NCBI GenBank assembly: GCA_030549495.1
Contig: JAUIRK010001043.1
Coordinates: 558,001-622,000, forward strand
Length of the DNA: 64,000 nt
Source: Nectonema munidae
Lineage: Eukaryota > Nematomorpha > Nectonematoida > Nectonematidae
Direction of reading: 5' to 3'
Both the position numbers and the translations under genes were made by a program. Shown here in pieces: positions 34,570-47,791 of the stretch; the first letter of the stretch is position 1; each line of letters starts with the position of its first letter. The notes below the pieces were generated by a model. It saw only the letters and a list, made by a program, of their open reading frames with translations. It ran no database searches and was not told the origin of the DNA.

Positions 34570-36560
34570 TTATATTTATTTATTTAAATCAAATCAAAAT
34601 AGAATCAGAAAATTAACTATTGAAAAATCTTGCTTGGCCATAATGCGAGCAAGAAAGTAGAAGATGATGGGGTGTTTCGAATTGGTTACAGTTAAATCTA
34701 CAAAGAAAAATTTGTGATTTTTTGATGCGGTAGAAGTAGGAGTTACAGAGGCAGTTTCTGAACAGCCATCTGATTAGTGGTAATGGTGGAAATAATTTCA
34801 TTTGCCAAATGTAAAGAATTCGATTTCTGTTATTTATAATTTGGAGAAAAGAAGAAAGTGAACATTGGATGGCTTTTTGTCTTAGGTAGGGTGTGTGTGT
34901 GTACAAGTTTCAAGGGAAAAGGAGCATTCATTACTGTATATGAGAAAGGACATATTGATGGCAGATATCTTTGAGTAAAATTGAAAAGGGGAAAGCCTTT
35001 GAAGATTGCAAAGTATGTGAAGATCTATTTGCGTTTCTTGAGTTAGCAATGAATATTTTAAAGATAAACCAAAGAATACCATATTCAAAAGTAGATAGAA
35101 TGATTGACTTGTAAATAAATGAAGAGTGTTGAATGCTCAGATTTCATTTATAAGCTATAATTTGACTAAGAGAGAACAGAATGGAAAATAATTCATTGTA
35201 TAAGTATTTGAAATGGGTTGACAATTTGAGATTTGATTGGAAATTAAGACCTAGATATTTCACTGAGGAAGCTTGTTGGACGAAAGTATTGCTCGATGTT
35301 AATAAAGGAATATAAGGACTTTTAAATCTACAAAAATGAAGAAGTTTAAGAGTGAGTTGGTATTCAAGATGTTTTCTTAGAGTTTGAGGTGATGATAAAG
35401 GTTAGACTTTCCGAATAACATTGAAAGAAATCTGGATTGTTGTTTAATATATCTAAGAGGGGGTTTATAAGAATTAGCCAGAGGATGTCAGAGAAGCAGA
35501 TATCTTCTTCTATGGAAAGTTACAGAAAAAGAATGGCAACTGTGAGAGCGAATTGAAAGGTAATTTTAAATAAATTTTATGAGTTAATTGGGGTATTATT
35601 TTTGATCATGTTAAAAATGATTATGGTGTGCCATGCTAAATTAAAGGCGTTTGGATGTCAAGAATAAAGCGGGATTATGTTAAATTGCATGAAAGTTTTG
35701 TTTCAAGGTAAGAGAAAAGACAGAACAGAGCGGATTCTGGGTCCAATTGGAGAGGGTTAATATAGTTTAATGGATTGATGTGGAAAAGAAGCCTTTTAGG
35801 TAAAAAAATTTCTAATATACTCCATAAAGTATGGAGGATAATGATTGGGTGACAGTTGGGTATGAGGTTTAATTTTTTTTGATTTTGCGAGTAAAATTAG
35901 CCTACGTATTTCCAAGATTGATGAAAAGAAGGAGAATTTCAGTCAATTTGTATATAAATGTAAAAGGAAGTTGTGAATATAAAGGGAAGGATTTTATCAT
36001 AAGTGTTGGTGTTATAATGTCATTCTCTGAAGCTGATTTAGAATTTAGATTGTTTATAGGTGATGTTAACTCAGATTGATTGACTGGAGGAGATTTTTAT
36101 TTATAAGTAGAAGACGTGTTTGCTTATTGGATCGTTGAAAGCGTTTTCGTATACTTAAGAATCTTGAGGGAAAATAGTTGAAAGAAAGTATGAGTTGATT
36201 AAATGAATGGTTGGGTTGTTGGGGCGGCAGAACTTGATCAATTTGACAGGAGAGTTTGCTGTTTTGGCGGACGGAATTAATCCCTTTCCAGGGATTTTTA
36301 TGGGAGGAGGAGCAGAATTTTCTCAATTATTATTATTTATTTATTTATTTATATAGAACAAAGAAGCAACATAATTTGCAATCTGTTCATTAATTAATTG
36401 AGTATCACTAGAGGTATGAAGGTAGGATTTGCGAGGAACAAACACCAGATTGATAAACAATATAACTAACCAGTTCAGCAATGGAAGGATTTGAAAGGTA
36501 GCAGAGCTGGAGATCAACAAGGCAACACAAAATCTTAATATATTCAAGTTAAAGGAGAGA
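34570..36560 (-). mobile_element. LINE relic of the I/R1-like group
   Basis: Minus-strand pieces from right to left are TSSDTQLINEQIANYVASLF (endonuclease-to-RT linker), INLSELTSPINNLNSKSASE followed by a TP-L-IKSFPLYSQL-F block (start of the reverse transcriptase, RT, domain), and further RT debris at 35400-35880. A C-terminal CNQFETPHHLLLSCSHYGQA at 34613-34700 is a Cys-Cys-His-Cys motif downstream of RT in I/R1-type LINEs. The frame changes many times. Below the stop at 34613 is a TAAA-rich tail (34572-34590), as expected for this group. A TTTA repeat at 36329-36351 lies inside the coding part and is not the tail. Confidence 0.6.
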
Positions 36561-37224
36561 TCTTTTTGTAAAACTCCGTATTTGAAAAAAAGGATCTGAA
36601 TGATATAACATAAATTAGACGTAAAGGTGTGAAAGACTCAGAAACGTGTACTATAGTATTTACGGGAAATTCTTTAAAATACAAAAGTTGAAACAACGAG
36701 TAGAAATCGAAAGGAGATAGATGAAGTTTCTAAAACATTTAAATTTAAAAAAAGAAAAAAAACCAAACAATAGAAAAAAACCTCCCCCGGAACAAATACA
36801 AATATGTAAGCGGGCATATATTTACATTATATATATGTACGGCCGTATACTAATAAGATACTAACATTCCATTAAAAAAATTTTTAACTTATTTTAAATG
36901 ACTTTAATTTAGGAAAAAATCTCATTTTTAAGGTAATATAATTCCATATATTAATTCCAGCCCATTACCAGAAAAAAATTTAGGAGGGCTAAATCAAAAA
37001 GCGATTACGATCTTAGTGCTTAAATCTCTTTATTCTATGTTCTTTTTATCTTTAAAATGGAGACAATTGATATGTTCTAAGATTCATCTAAATTGACAAA
37101 TTAAATGTAATTTCACTTTAGAGCAGAGGTTTCCAACCAGGGGTGCTTCCACCCTCCGGGGGTGCAACACATCTTTTCAAGGGGCGTGAGAGGCGTCCTT
37201 CTTAGGGTCAGGAAATTAATCAAT
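36561..37224. other. Spacer with a lone hAT-like end
   Basis: AT-rich. At 37127 CAGAGGTTTCCAACC and AGGGGTGCTTCC resemble the left end of a hAT element; the LINE that begins at 37225 may have cut off the rest. Confidence 0.35.
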
Positions 37225-38860
37225 TTATATGAGAGAGAGAGAGAAATTTATTCAACAAACTTAAAAAAAAAGAAGAAAAGAAAATTCGAAGGTTTTCTCA
37301 AAAGGCATATCAAGCCCGCTTGAAGAGATAAACCACCAAAAATTTGAGAATAATAAACAATAATGGAAATTTTATAAACACAATTAGGTAGAAAACATAT
37401 TAGCAAAATATATATATATATATATATAAAAACAGTGAGTTAAACACACACAAACAAATAAATCAATATAAACCGATATTTGAAACATAAATAAATCTAT
37501 TTATACAGATAATTGAAACATGAATTTACTCAACATATAACGTACGTACAAAATAAAGCTATATAGTTATATAATTATCAAGTAAGAAGGTTTTATATTC
37601 AATCTTTAGTTGTTTAAAAGACTCCACCAAAAGTAAACTATTTTTGTTACAGTTCCAAAATTTTGAAATTTTCCATACGAAAGACTGTTTCGAAGATTTT
37701 CTACTGTACTGGGGTAGATATAGATTTCCATTTGATCTTAGATCATGAGACTTTGAGTTTGGAGTTAAGCGATCTGTCAAACTTGTTGGAATCAAATTAC
37801 AAATTAATTTGAAACAAAAAACACATAATTTTAGTTCATATATATCTTTTACTTTCAATAACTTAGCATCAGTAAAAAGTTTATCAGACGGATGTCTAAC
37901 GTTTAAATTGAAAATCATTTTCAAAACTTTTTTTTGAATTACATAAAGTTTGTTTAAATTGGCGTGGCCCCAAATTAAAATATTATAATTCAAATAAGGT
38001 AAAAAAAAACTTTTATACAAAAGTAAGAGTATTTCTTTTCCAAGAAAGTTTTTACAAGCTTTCAGCATACCAAATATTGAGGAAAGTTTAGAAGAAAGAT
38101 GATCAATGTGATCATTCCAATTTAGTTTTTCGTTGAAAATTACACCAAGAAAATTAAATTTAGAGACAAATTCAATTTCGAGTTTTTTGGATATTTGACT
38201 CTTTATATAATTGGATTTACCAAAATAAATACCCTTTGTTTTACTTTTATTTATTGTTAAATCATTCAGTGAACACCATTTATACACGTACTGAAGATTA
38301 TGTACAACTTCTTCGTTATGAAAATCAAAGGATATGACTTTTGAGGAAAATACCAAGGTAACATCGTCTTCATAAATGAAAAATTTTAAATTTTTATTGC
38401 TCTTAGAAATGTCGTTTACAAAAATTTTAAAAAATAATGGCCCCAACAATGAGCCTTGAGGTAAACCACAAGGAATAGTTCTTTAACTTGAGATAGACTC
38501 GTTCAAAGAGACATACTGCATTCTTCCATATAAGTATGAGTTTATCAAAGTAAGAGAGTTCTTAGAAAATCCATATATTTTCAGTTTAGACAAAAGTTTA
38601 ACGAAACTTACAGAATCAAATGCCCTCGTCATGTCCAAAAAAAGAGCAAAGGTTTTCCTTTTTTTTCAAGATTATTTATAATTTCGTTTATAAATGCCAA
38701 ATGTAGAGATTCAGTGGAATGATTTTTTCTAAAGCCTCTCCCTGTATATCTCTCCTGCAGCTTTTTTGTTTTCTTTTTCAATGGATTATTTACAAAAACC
38801 TTATTTGATTTAATTACCGAAATAACTGATTGTGCTAAATTTATTTTCTAATTATATTAA
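37225..38860 (-). mobile_element. LINE reverse transcriptase (CR1/Jockey-like), longest reading 296 aa
   Basis: The longest clean LINE reading is 37559-38449, continuing MLGPLFFKIFVNDISKSN, then IYEDDVTLVF where the active-site box is usually YADD, then FNFLGVIFNEKLNWNDHI, SFFLPYLNYNILIWG and the C-terminal FKQLKIEYKTFLL. Just upstream in the same frame is PCGLPQGS, preceded by a stop. LDMTRAFDSVSF and GFRKNHSTESLHLAF follow further upstream after a frame change near 38657. The order matches an RT palm domain and LINE C-terminus. The tail on the minus strand is AATAAATTTCTCTCTCTC, a CT microsatellite at 37231-37244. The 5' part, with endonuclease and ORF1, is missing. Confidence 0.8.
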
Positions 38861-39849
38861 GATAAGGTGGTAAGAATGTGCTAGCGAATCGACTATATTT
38901 AAAATATTAATTTTGTTGGTTTTTTAAAGTTCAGATGTTGTCATCATCGTCTTCGTCAACAATTAACAAAAACCAATTTTGCAAAACCAAATAAACGAAA
39001 TTTCATTACCATAGAAATCCTGATGAATGAAGGGTTCGGGAAATTGAAATAATTATTTTTGAGTCCTCACTCCATAGGGGAAGGGGGCAAGGCCTTATCT
39101 AAATTATATATTTTTATGTTTATAATAAATATATGCATATAATATATATATATTAAACATGAAGGTATTGTTTTCTAATTAAGTTAGCGTGAATTACTCT
39201 CAACCTTAATAATATGATTAGTATCTTCCAGTTGCGGATTAAGAAATTGCCCATAGGTGAGGGGGCAACTTTAAGAAATACTAATAAAATACTACCATAC
39301 AAGTGCTTTAGGAAAGAGCAAAATCAGTAAGGAGAATTTCTAAAGCCATTCCTCATAGGAGAGGGGGAGGGCTAGGCCCAGGTGGCCCCTCTGGATCAGC
39401 TAGTGGTAAAAAAGTAATCTTCTACATTTATAATAGCAATATTTACTAAAAGGTTGGTGGATTTTTGAACAGTAATATTTACCGTGTTAATTAGTAAGTG
39501 TTACTAACTTAGGTTTTGAGTGATGTGTTGTAGTATCAGATGATATGAGCAGATATCACTCTGAATATCTGCTAACCAATCGTTTTTCAAAAGGCCTGTT
39601 CTTGATGAAATCATTCAAATCCTTTTTTTTAAATTGCAGAAAGTTTTCCACCTCTATCTTCTAAAAGACTCATTCCAAGATTATACGTTAGAAGATATAC
39701 TAAATACGTACCCTTGATGAAGTTCAAGTAAAAAAGTAGTCCCTATGTCACTTGTTCAACCATTAGCATTTACAAAAAAAGGAAAAAACTTTTTAAAAAT
39801 TCATGAAGTTTAAAGATCCTTCACTATTTCTGCAATTTAAAAAAATGTC
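38861..39849. other. Spacer with small G-rich palindromic repeats
   Basis: 39232-39414 may be a nonautonomous element: the left end has GTTGCGGATTAAGAAATTGC and the right end in reverse complement CTAGCTGATCCAGAGG. It is similar in style to the element at 48258-48706. A related fragment CCATAGGGGAAGGGGGCAAG is at 39070. No gene. Confidence 0.3.
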
Positions 39850-41485
39850 AAAAAAAACTAAGACATGAGACAAGAGAAGCAAAGAAGATTTTCGAAGTAA
39901 ATCTTTGTGATTTACTTGAAAGATTGTGAGTAAATCTTTCACACCTTGCACGCTTAATAATGATGATCAAAGTACAAGAGAACTTACAATTTCTAGTTAT
40001 GTTAAATACTATAGTTGACAAAGACGGACACTGTTTGAAAAACGACATCGAAATTGCTGAAACACTCGATATCATTACTTTTCATCTGTTTCCACTGACC
40101 CTCAAATATGCTCACCAAAAATCGCACTAAAGTTTGTTTGTCATTCACAAATGAACGATGTTACATCCATTTTTTTGAAAAAACTAGCAGATGTTTTGGC
40201 TTCTCCATTAACGATATTTTTTTAGCCTTTCTTTGAAAGAAGAAAAATTACCCAATAGTTTATAAAAGGGTTTTAGTTGTGCCGCAAAGGCTTAAATCCC
40301 AAAATTCCTTTAAACTACAAATCAGTCAGTTTAATTCCTGTTCTTTCAAAAATTTTGGAATCTATAATTGCCGATAATATTCTTGCTTATCTCAAAAGAT
40401 CAAATATAATCAACATGGCTTTATCCACGATAATACAATTACTAGAATTTCATAATGGTGTAGCAAACCTTCTAGAAAAAACGATACCATTGATGTCTTG
40501 TACTTCGAGTTTAGTAAAGCTTTTCAAAAAGTCCCAGATAATTATTTGATCAAGAAATTGGAAGTTTCCTACCTGACAGATATCAAATCTTTTCAGTTCA
40601 TCGACATCTTTCCAATTAAAGCAAAGTCAGTTGCGGAGTTATCGAGGGTAGTACAAAAATGTCCTTCACCACGAAATAAATTTTTCTTTCAAGTTATTTG
40701 CTGACAATCTTAAAATATATTGTGGTTCGACTTCTGAATCGAGAAGTCAACTTCAGATTGATTTGTTCAATCTTATAACCAAAGGTGTCAAACCTGCCAC
40801 TTGTCCCTCAACTTTTTTAAAGTTGGTGTTAAAAACAACTTTATTTATTACATTGGAGGCTAATGACTTGGGTATTATTATGGATGAAAAATTGAAATTG
40901 AAACTTCATCATACAAGATTCATTCAGAAAGTTTGCTCACTTTTCAATCTCATCCTCCAGCACTTTTCATCTTTGGAAACGCTCACAGCTATTTTTATTT
41001 ACAAAGAATTGCTAGGACCTATAATGGAGTACGGTAATATCGTCATGCACCCTACTTGTACTAAGGATATGGATGCTTTAGACAACGTGGAGCGCTATAT
41101 ATAACTATAGAAAAATTAAAGGGCTTGAAAAACTGAAATATAATGAAAGATTACAGTTTTTACCGCCTCTACTTTTGTTTTACAGATTCCAAAGGAATGA
41201 CATGATAACAATTTGTAATATTATCAATCAATCAAAACATTCAACTTGATCGCGGAGTTTTATCATCTTTTTCCCACCGACATCAAAGAACGCATCAGTT
41301 CAAAATCTCTAAAAGGTAAGCACAAAAAACGCTTTTGTAGAAGTTTCTTTTCTAACAGAATTATTAAAGACTGGAACAGCTTGCGAGAATATGCGGTTAA
41401 TTCACCTTTGTTGAACACCCCGAAACAACGCCTTGATCTTCTGTGGAAAGATATCATGTTTCTCTCTCCATACCAAACACATTGA
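39850..41485 (+). mobile_element. LINE reverse transcriptase relic (CR1/Jockey-like)
   Basis: Plus-strand blocks are NYKSVSLIPVLSKILESIIA (40310-40370), then in other frames YFEFSKAFQKVPDNYLIKKL (40498-40560), ANDLGIIMDEKLKLKLHHTR (about 40860-40920), KELLGPIMEYGNIV (41005-41045), NVERYI, and a C-terminus SFFSNRIIKDWNSLREYAVN followed by NTPKQRLDLLWKDI (41246-41485). This is the CR1/Jockey RT order: NYRPISL, DFSKAFDKV, LGV, LEY and the terminal FF-NR-WN-L motif. Several frame changes exist. Sequence from 39850 to 40270 is probably the RT-upstream region. It lies convergent to the LINE at 37225-38860. Confidence 0.75.
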
Positions 41486-42280
41486 CACGAAAGCTCTGCG
41501 CACTCATAGAATATGAAAGAGAATATGTTAAATATGATATTTACACTGAATGAGAAAATTGGTCAAATTCGATTCACATTTGTGAAATTTTTTTTGAGAA
41601 TAGCTATTTCTTCACATATTGGTATCTGTCATAGTTATAGTAACTCTTACTGTCAGAAAATTTTCTCATCCCCATTTTAGTCAATTGATGATTAAGATAA
41701 TAACAAAAAAGGTTTTTGATTCACAATGGAGGATCTTCTTCACGGTGAAGATGTTTTTTGAAAATCTCATTACTAGATTTTTACACCAACTCCTAGTTCA
41801 TTGAAAAACGGTATAACTTCCCTGAAAAAGAATCGAGAATAAACTTTCCTCAAGAATAACTTTCCCTCAGTTTTATACTCAAACCTCAAAGGACTACTCT
41901 ATTGACGATATCGCGTTCTCATTTCAATGTCCTTCAGTTTCCTCACTTCCCTCATACCAAAATATTTGTAATATGATAAATTTGACAAATGATTTTTGGA
42001 AGGAAATTGATTTTTACCAATTCGATTGACACATTCACCCCATTTTTACAATTTAATCTCCAAAAAGGAGTACAGAAATGGAAAACAATGGACGATATTC
42101 CGAGTTTTTTTTGACAAAATTGGTTTTTTTTAGAATTTCCAATTTTTTTCGAAATGCCAAACCTTGTACCGTAATTGCAAAAACTCAATCCTGAAATGAA
42201 TTGAGCATCGTAATAAAGAAAATAAAAAATAGATCACTAATTCTAGTTGCAATTTGACACATTTTTTCCAAAATTTAGTT
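41486..42280. other. AT-rich spacer
   Basis: No repeat or gene was recognised. Readings at 41619-41804 and 41952-42188 are not protein-like. Confidence 0.3.
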
Positions 42281-42705
42281 AAAAAATGGTAACAGCTTGG
42301 CCAATTAAGTCTAAAAACTATTTTACTTAAAATGTGAATAAGTATTTTGAAGAATCAGCATATTCAATATATTTAAAAAAATATATTTTTTATTTAAAAT
42401 ATGTATAATTGTATTGGAGACACTTTCTCAAACATAAACCGCAAATTTGATTGATAGTTTTAGACATTTCACATCCTATTTCCTAAAACTGAGTGCTTTC
42501 AGACATTTTGAGAACCCTTATTTTAAAAAATAACCCCGAAATTTAAACCCACATTTCTAATTTGTATAATTATATATTTTTTAATTAGTTTAAAATTTTG
42601 ATGAACACTTTCAGAAATCAGAGATCTGATTGACATTTTCTACACTGTTGCCATGTTTATGGGAAAAATATTCAGATATATGTTATGTGTTCCAATATAT
42701 ATATA

Positions 42706-44976
42706 CAGTGGAACCTCGCTAATCCGGACGATTTGGTTTTGAGCCAAAAATTTCCGGGTGGCGGGGTTTCCAGATAAACGAGGTTTGGCTAAGACATGAA
42801 AAATTTAATTTTTGAAACCACAAAAAAACAAAAAATGAAATTAGCCATAAGAGATAAAATCATTTTTTAATAAAATAGTTGTCAATTTTTTTTTGTTGCA
42901 AATTATTTCGTGTATTTTGATCTATTTTCTCTTCCATGTGCCAAAGGTATTTAAAAAATTCCAAGTTTTTTTTAATTTTCTTCCACGGTAGATCTCTTTT
43001 GTTCAAAATATTTAATGAGCTTTTTTATTGATGATCTGTCTTCTTTTTCATGTACAATTTCAGTGACTTCTTCATCTTCTTCTGCTTCATCTTTGCTGGA
43101 ATGTAAAACAATACTTACAATATCTTCTTCATTCAGGCTGGACGTGGTAGGCTTTTCTTTATATATATGTCAACATACTCTAAAGGTTTTTAATCACCTT
43201 CACGGGCGACAATTTCTTCCTGTAAATCATTTAAACATTCAAGGTTGCCTTTTTCTAGTTCGGAACAATCAAGCTGAGGTACAATGTTTGTGTGTCTGAA
43301 ACAAGATTTTATTCTTTTGGTTTTGACTTTTTCCCCTGCAAAACTAATCATTCTAATACACTCTCTCAAATTCACTTGTTGCGTTTCTTCATTTTCAATG
43401 CAATTTAAATAATGTCTGGTTAAACTTTTTCTATAATAGAGCTTAAAGTTTCTGATTATGCCAGCATCGACTAGTTGTATTTGGCGGCAAAAAAAGTAAT
43501 TTAACGTAAGAAAATTGGTCGTTGAATTTATGACAGCAAGCATTGTCTAGTACAATTAGGATTTTTTTCTTTTTTTGCTCATCCAAGATGAAAACAATGA
43601 AGATGTCATCCAGGCTTTGGTGTTTGATCGATACCGGACATAAATTTCAGGATCGCATGATTTCAAAAAGGATCTTGGTTTTTTGGCTTTACCGATCACA
43701 AAAGGCTTTAACTTTTCTTTTCCAGAAGCGTTTGTGTCTAAAGCTACTGTTATTCTTTCTTTTGATTTTTTGAGACCCGAAACTTTTTTGGTAACCTTTA
43801 AGATTTCTCGAATATGGGCTCTACCATTTTTCAAAACTTCAAGATTAACTTCATTCACCTCGCCCTGTATCACACGTTTCTGCAAATTATGTCTTTTTTT
43901 GAAACGGTGTAACCAACCATTTGAATATAAAAAATTTTTGACTGCTAATTTTCACCAAATTTTCGGGCTTGCCCATTTATTGCCGCATTTTTTGCTGTTA
44001 TGATCCACAAAATTAATGCCTCTTCAAGTTTTTTTTTGAAAAGGTTGAGTCAATCTGGACACATTGTTTGTAGTCTTTTGGAAATTTTTATTATTTTGTA
44101 ACCACTTTACACTATCCTTTAGGATATCGCCAACAGTGGACTTTCCTATAGAAACGTCAAACTTTTTCAAAACAAACTCTCCCAGCTCTTGAATTGTCAT
44201 TTTAGGAAATTTTTTTTTCTCATACTAATTTCTTTTTTGATTTAGAATGAAACTTTAACACGTGTCCGTTTGCTGCTTATTATTTTGAAAAAGCATTTCT
44301 TTGAGTTTTAAAAATACAGGAAAACGTTCAATAATAATTTTATGAGGAAAAATTTGAATAATTGTAATGTAAAATTAAATTGAATAAAAAAGAAGAAAGA
44401 AATCGACCATTTTGAAACTTCAGATAAAATTTATTATAAAAAAATTATTACAGTTTAATCTTACTAGTTTCAAAAAATTTTATTTTTAATTGCAACATTT
44501 TTGTTTTTATGATTTTAATTAAATACGAAAGATCAATTTTTTAATTATTTTTTCTGTAGCTGTTTACATATTCTTGACGTATTGTTACAATTTTCCAGAT
44601 CTGTTTTTATGTTTTATTGAAATTTTTTGTTTTTGTGTCAAGAATTATTTTTGTCTTTCAATATTTTTGATAATTTTTGGTTTTACAATTGGAACATTTA
44701 CTTTTATTCTCTTGTTTTCTATACAATTTATTATAATAAAATACATATAATATTTAAAGACAATAACATGTTTTGAAATACATATTTAAAATATAATAAC
44801 ATTTATATAAAAAAAAATTCTATACCTCAATTTTCAAAAAACTAGCAGAGAAATTTTCGGTTTGCGAATTTCCAGATGTATAGGAAATTACTATTCAAAA
44901 AATTAGTTTCACCCAAATTTTGTCAGAATTGCGGGATTTCCGGATTGGAGAGTTCTGAATTAGCGACGTTCCACTC
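42706..44976 (-). mobile_element. pogo/Tigger DNA transposon with TIRs and TA target
   Basis: The left end CAGTGGAACCTCGCTAATCC and the right end in reverse complement GAGTGGAACGTCGCTAATTC are a TIR pair; TA flanks both (42704-42705, 44977-44978). On the minus strand the transposase reads in order: an HTH region with VSIGKSTVGDILKDSVKWLQ near 44100-44165; NGWLHRFKKRHNLQKRVIQG; SKERITVALDTNASGKEKLK, FVIGKAKKPRSF and NTKAWMTSSLFSSWM (43556-43885); and a C-terminal part DAGIIRNFKLYYRKSLTRHY (43190-43543). The DDE core is broken around 43540-43560 and the DNAPSH block is degraded, so the element is inactive. It inserted into the long repeat at a TA-rich site. Confidence 0.85.
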
Positions 44977-44994
44977 TATATGATTATAAATTTT

Positions 44995-46017
44995 GAAGGT
45001 AAGAAGAAGAAGAAGAAGAAATTTATTTACAAAACCGGTACATATACATATGGCAAAAGTAAGAACGTAAAATAAAGCAAAATAAACAAAGTAAAAGTGG
45101 AAAATTTTAGTAATCCAATTTGTAGGATGTTTACAAGGCCCTTTAGAGACCGCTGGGTTAGGACTGCCAGATTGAGCGTAGGTATCGTAACAATGAAATA
45201 TTGTATGGGAAAATTTATTTAGAATATATATCTGAATATTAGTAAAAAAAAGTAACCCAATTGAAATTTAGGGGAATGTTTTTCTGGCAGTTTTTTATGT
45301 TTCAAAAAATATTTTTATAGCAAGAAAGAAAGAAAATGGAGTTTTAAACATATTTTTAAATTTTGATGAATATAAACTAAAAAAATTGGTGTAGGAAAAC
45401 ATCTTGTTCCAAAAAAAACAACATTTATAAGTAATCGTTTGTTTATATTTGTGTCATTTAAGAATATAGGCAATTTCATAATATGTGAGTTCCTTTGGGG
45501 AAAGGCATGTAAACTTTGTGTATCAAGTTTAAGCGTTTCGTATAATACATAGGGTAACATACGCCAGAGCCTGCGCTACCTATTAAATTTGGGGCACAAG
45601 CCCCCCCCCCCTAACTATTTCTCAAGCCCCCCTCAGCTAATTTTCAAGTTACCCAAAAAAATTTTTCATTACCCTAAAAAAATATGACAAACATCTAGCA
45701 TTCATAATAATTTCTTTCATGAAAATGTAATCTGTATAGGTATGGCTTGACAAATACATCATATGTTTTCTTTTCGCCTTGAGGCAGATTAATCTGATAG
45801 TTCAAAAATTAGCGCTCCAATCAAGCCCCCCTCCCCCCCTCCCCTAGAATTTTTGCTTAGCGCGGGCACTGCGTTGAATATATTAGTAAGGAAATAGTCC
45901 AATAGATTTATAGTAGATTTGAAGAATTTTATGATCTGATGTCATTAAAAGATCTGATTAGTATGGCAAGCCTTTCCTAAAAAGTTTACTAAAAATGACA
46001 AGTAATTTAAGCCCGCA
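44995..46017 (-). mobile_element. 5'-truncated LINE with 12-bp target duplication
   Basis: ATTATAAATTTT stands at 44983-44994 and 46018-46029. The insert ends on the minus strand in TTTGTAAATAAATTTC and a TTC microsatellite (about 45002-45021), a CR1/RTE-like 3' end. A minus reading at 45315-45560 (MLPYVLYETLKLDTQSLHAF) fits a LINE C-terminal region. Another RT-like piece, ILQIYYKSIGLFPY, lies near 45880-45960. A GC-rich element (45567-45875) interrupts the two. Confidence 0.65.
45567..45875. mobile_element. G/C-run palindromic element inside the LINE
   Basis: The left end CAGAGCCTGCGCTACC and the right end in reverse complement CAGTGCCCGCGCTAAGC form a TIR pair of the CAG type. C runs lie near 45601 and 45822-45842. 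Expected 8-bp target copies (left ACATACGC, right CGTTGAAT) do not match, so the family is uncertain. Confidence 0.4.
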
Positions 46018-46160
46018 ATTATAAATTTTAAAAAATTAAAAAAATCTAATGTTATAAGTTATGGAGATTATAATATATAAATTTGTTTAAAAAAATGTAC
46101 AATTGATTTTGATTGACAGTTTTTGACATGGGAGGGTTATTCAACTACCATAAAAAGAGT

Positions 46161-47511
46161 AAGATGCAGTAGCAATTTTTCAAAAATTCATCCAATTTTG
46201 TACAATAGGAATTAAGTTGAGGGGAGGGGGGTCTAAAATGCCCCCTCTCACTGATAGTGTAATTGTCCACTTAAACTTAATTTTGATTACGTAGACGCAT
46301 AACTCCTTTATTGAAAAATCATATTTTTAACATGATCAAAAATTATATCAATAAAACAGTCAACGTTATCAGTTAAACGGCATGAGTTTGATTTCTACTC
46401 AACTTCCGATACCACAAATACCAGAGGAAAAGTCATCATTTTTAGTGAATTTTCTAGATTCCACCGGAATATGAATTGAATTCCAGAAACTGGCGTTTTA
46501 AAATTTGGCTTAAAATGATCAAATATCCCAATATACCAATATATCACAATGACCAAATATATTGGACCAACTACAATATCCTCCTGCTTAACATAATTTT
46601 ATTGATATTAATAAATTATTCTTTGCATTCGCTCTAAACCTTATCGAATGGCGTAGAGCTGATATGATGGTGAGTTATAGCAAGGTGGATGAGCAATGTA
46701 TGATGAGTTGTGCTAATGTATAAGCAAAAATGGTTTCATCGATTTTCTAAATAAGATAATTTTTTAGGATTTGTTATTATATATTGCCAATTTCTTGATT
46801 TTTTGTTGTAAAAAAATTAAGGAAATGTTAAAAGATTGAGTGGCTGTCAATCTAGTTAATACTTCAATACGATTGGTGCAAAATGAAGAGGAGATTTGAT
46901 ATTTATTAAAAAGGTGGTTTGGTCCTTTCTTTTTCTCAACCCTTGACAGTCTAACGTTCACAAAATGGGAAGAATTCTGAAAGTTAAAATTTAAAACTAA
47001 AAAGCTTCTAAAAACGTGTGATATTTTATTTATTGAATCGTTTTCATCATTGGTTTATGAAAAACGTTATCGCAATGCATGTAACCGATCTGAAAAAATT
47101 CACCAAGTAAATATTATAAAATATAATAATTGACTTCTAAATTTGATAGTTAAAATTTTTTTTCTTTTTTTTTTCTTTTTTTTCAAAAGTTTTTTTTTGT
47201 TCAATTTTGAAATTCTTGAACTTATTTATAAAAAACTTATTATATATATTCAATTATAACTACTGTCATAAATTTTTTTTGAAAGAACTTTAAGTAGTGC
47301 CAAATAAAATGGGAACGTTGGCAACATTTGGTAATAAAAAAAAAATTTTCTACTATAATCTTCATTATTTTATTATATTAAATTTTTTCTAGTTTTAGTT
47401 TTAGTTTTTTTTATTTTTTTAAATCGAAGCTTCAAATTTTGATGAAATGATATTTGAACCTAGCTTCATATAATTATTGTCCCTTCAGTTTCTGGCAATA
47501 TAGGTATAGAT
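46161..47511. other. AT-rich spacer
   Basis: No gene recognised. Poly-T and poly-A tracts are frequent (47160-47210, 47335-47350). Confidence 0.3.
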
Positions 47512-47791
47512 TAGGGGTCAGCAAAGTGGTCAATATCGATAGGTGGGCGTCGATAAGATAGACAAACATACCAAATTGTGCTATGCTTTTTTACTTTATA
47601 ATAGTAATAAATCTCCTTTTTTTCTTTTAAAACATAGCTTAGGACATTGTATACTATAGGATATATGAAACATTTTTGATTTGTATTTTTTATCTTAATT
47701 GATGAAAGATTTCTATGTGGGGTGGGGATCGATGTGAATACACATATGTTCTATGAAGAGGTCGACAGGTAATAAAGTTTACCGGTCTCTG
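47512..47791. mobile_element. hAT-like MITE
   Basis: The left end TAGGGGTCAGCAAAG and the right end in reverse complement CAGAGACCGGTAAAC form a degenerate TIR pair of the CAGGGGTCGGCAAAC type. The flanks GTATAGAT (47504-47511) and GTCTAGAT (47792-47799) agree at 7 of 8. 280 bp, noncoding. Confidence 0.65.

Larger units (their letters stand above)
42281..46160 (+). repeat. Long repeat (copy X) split by a pogo element and a LINE
   Basis: Before the pogo insertion, 42281-42705 contains AACCGCAAATTTGATTGATA and GATTGACATTTTCTACA...GTTATGTGTTCCAA. After it comes ATTATAAATTTT, then the LINE, then (46018-46160) ATTATAAATTTT, TGATTTTGATTGACAGTTTT and TTATTCAACTACCAT. The same blocks stand uninterrupted at 63060-63480. 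Removing both insertions restores colinearity. Confidence 0.65.

Noticed and set aside
36329-36351. TTTA/TTA microsatellite as a LINE tail
   Set aside because: It lies between coding blocks of the same LINE (linker and RT), so it is an internal expansion; the true tail is near 34572.
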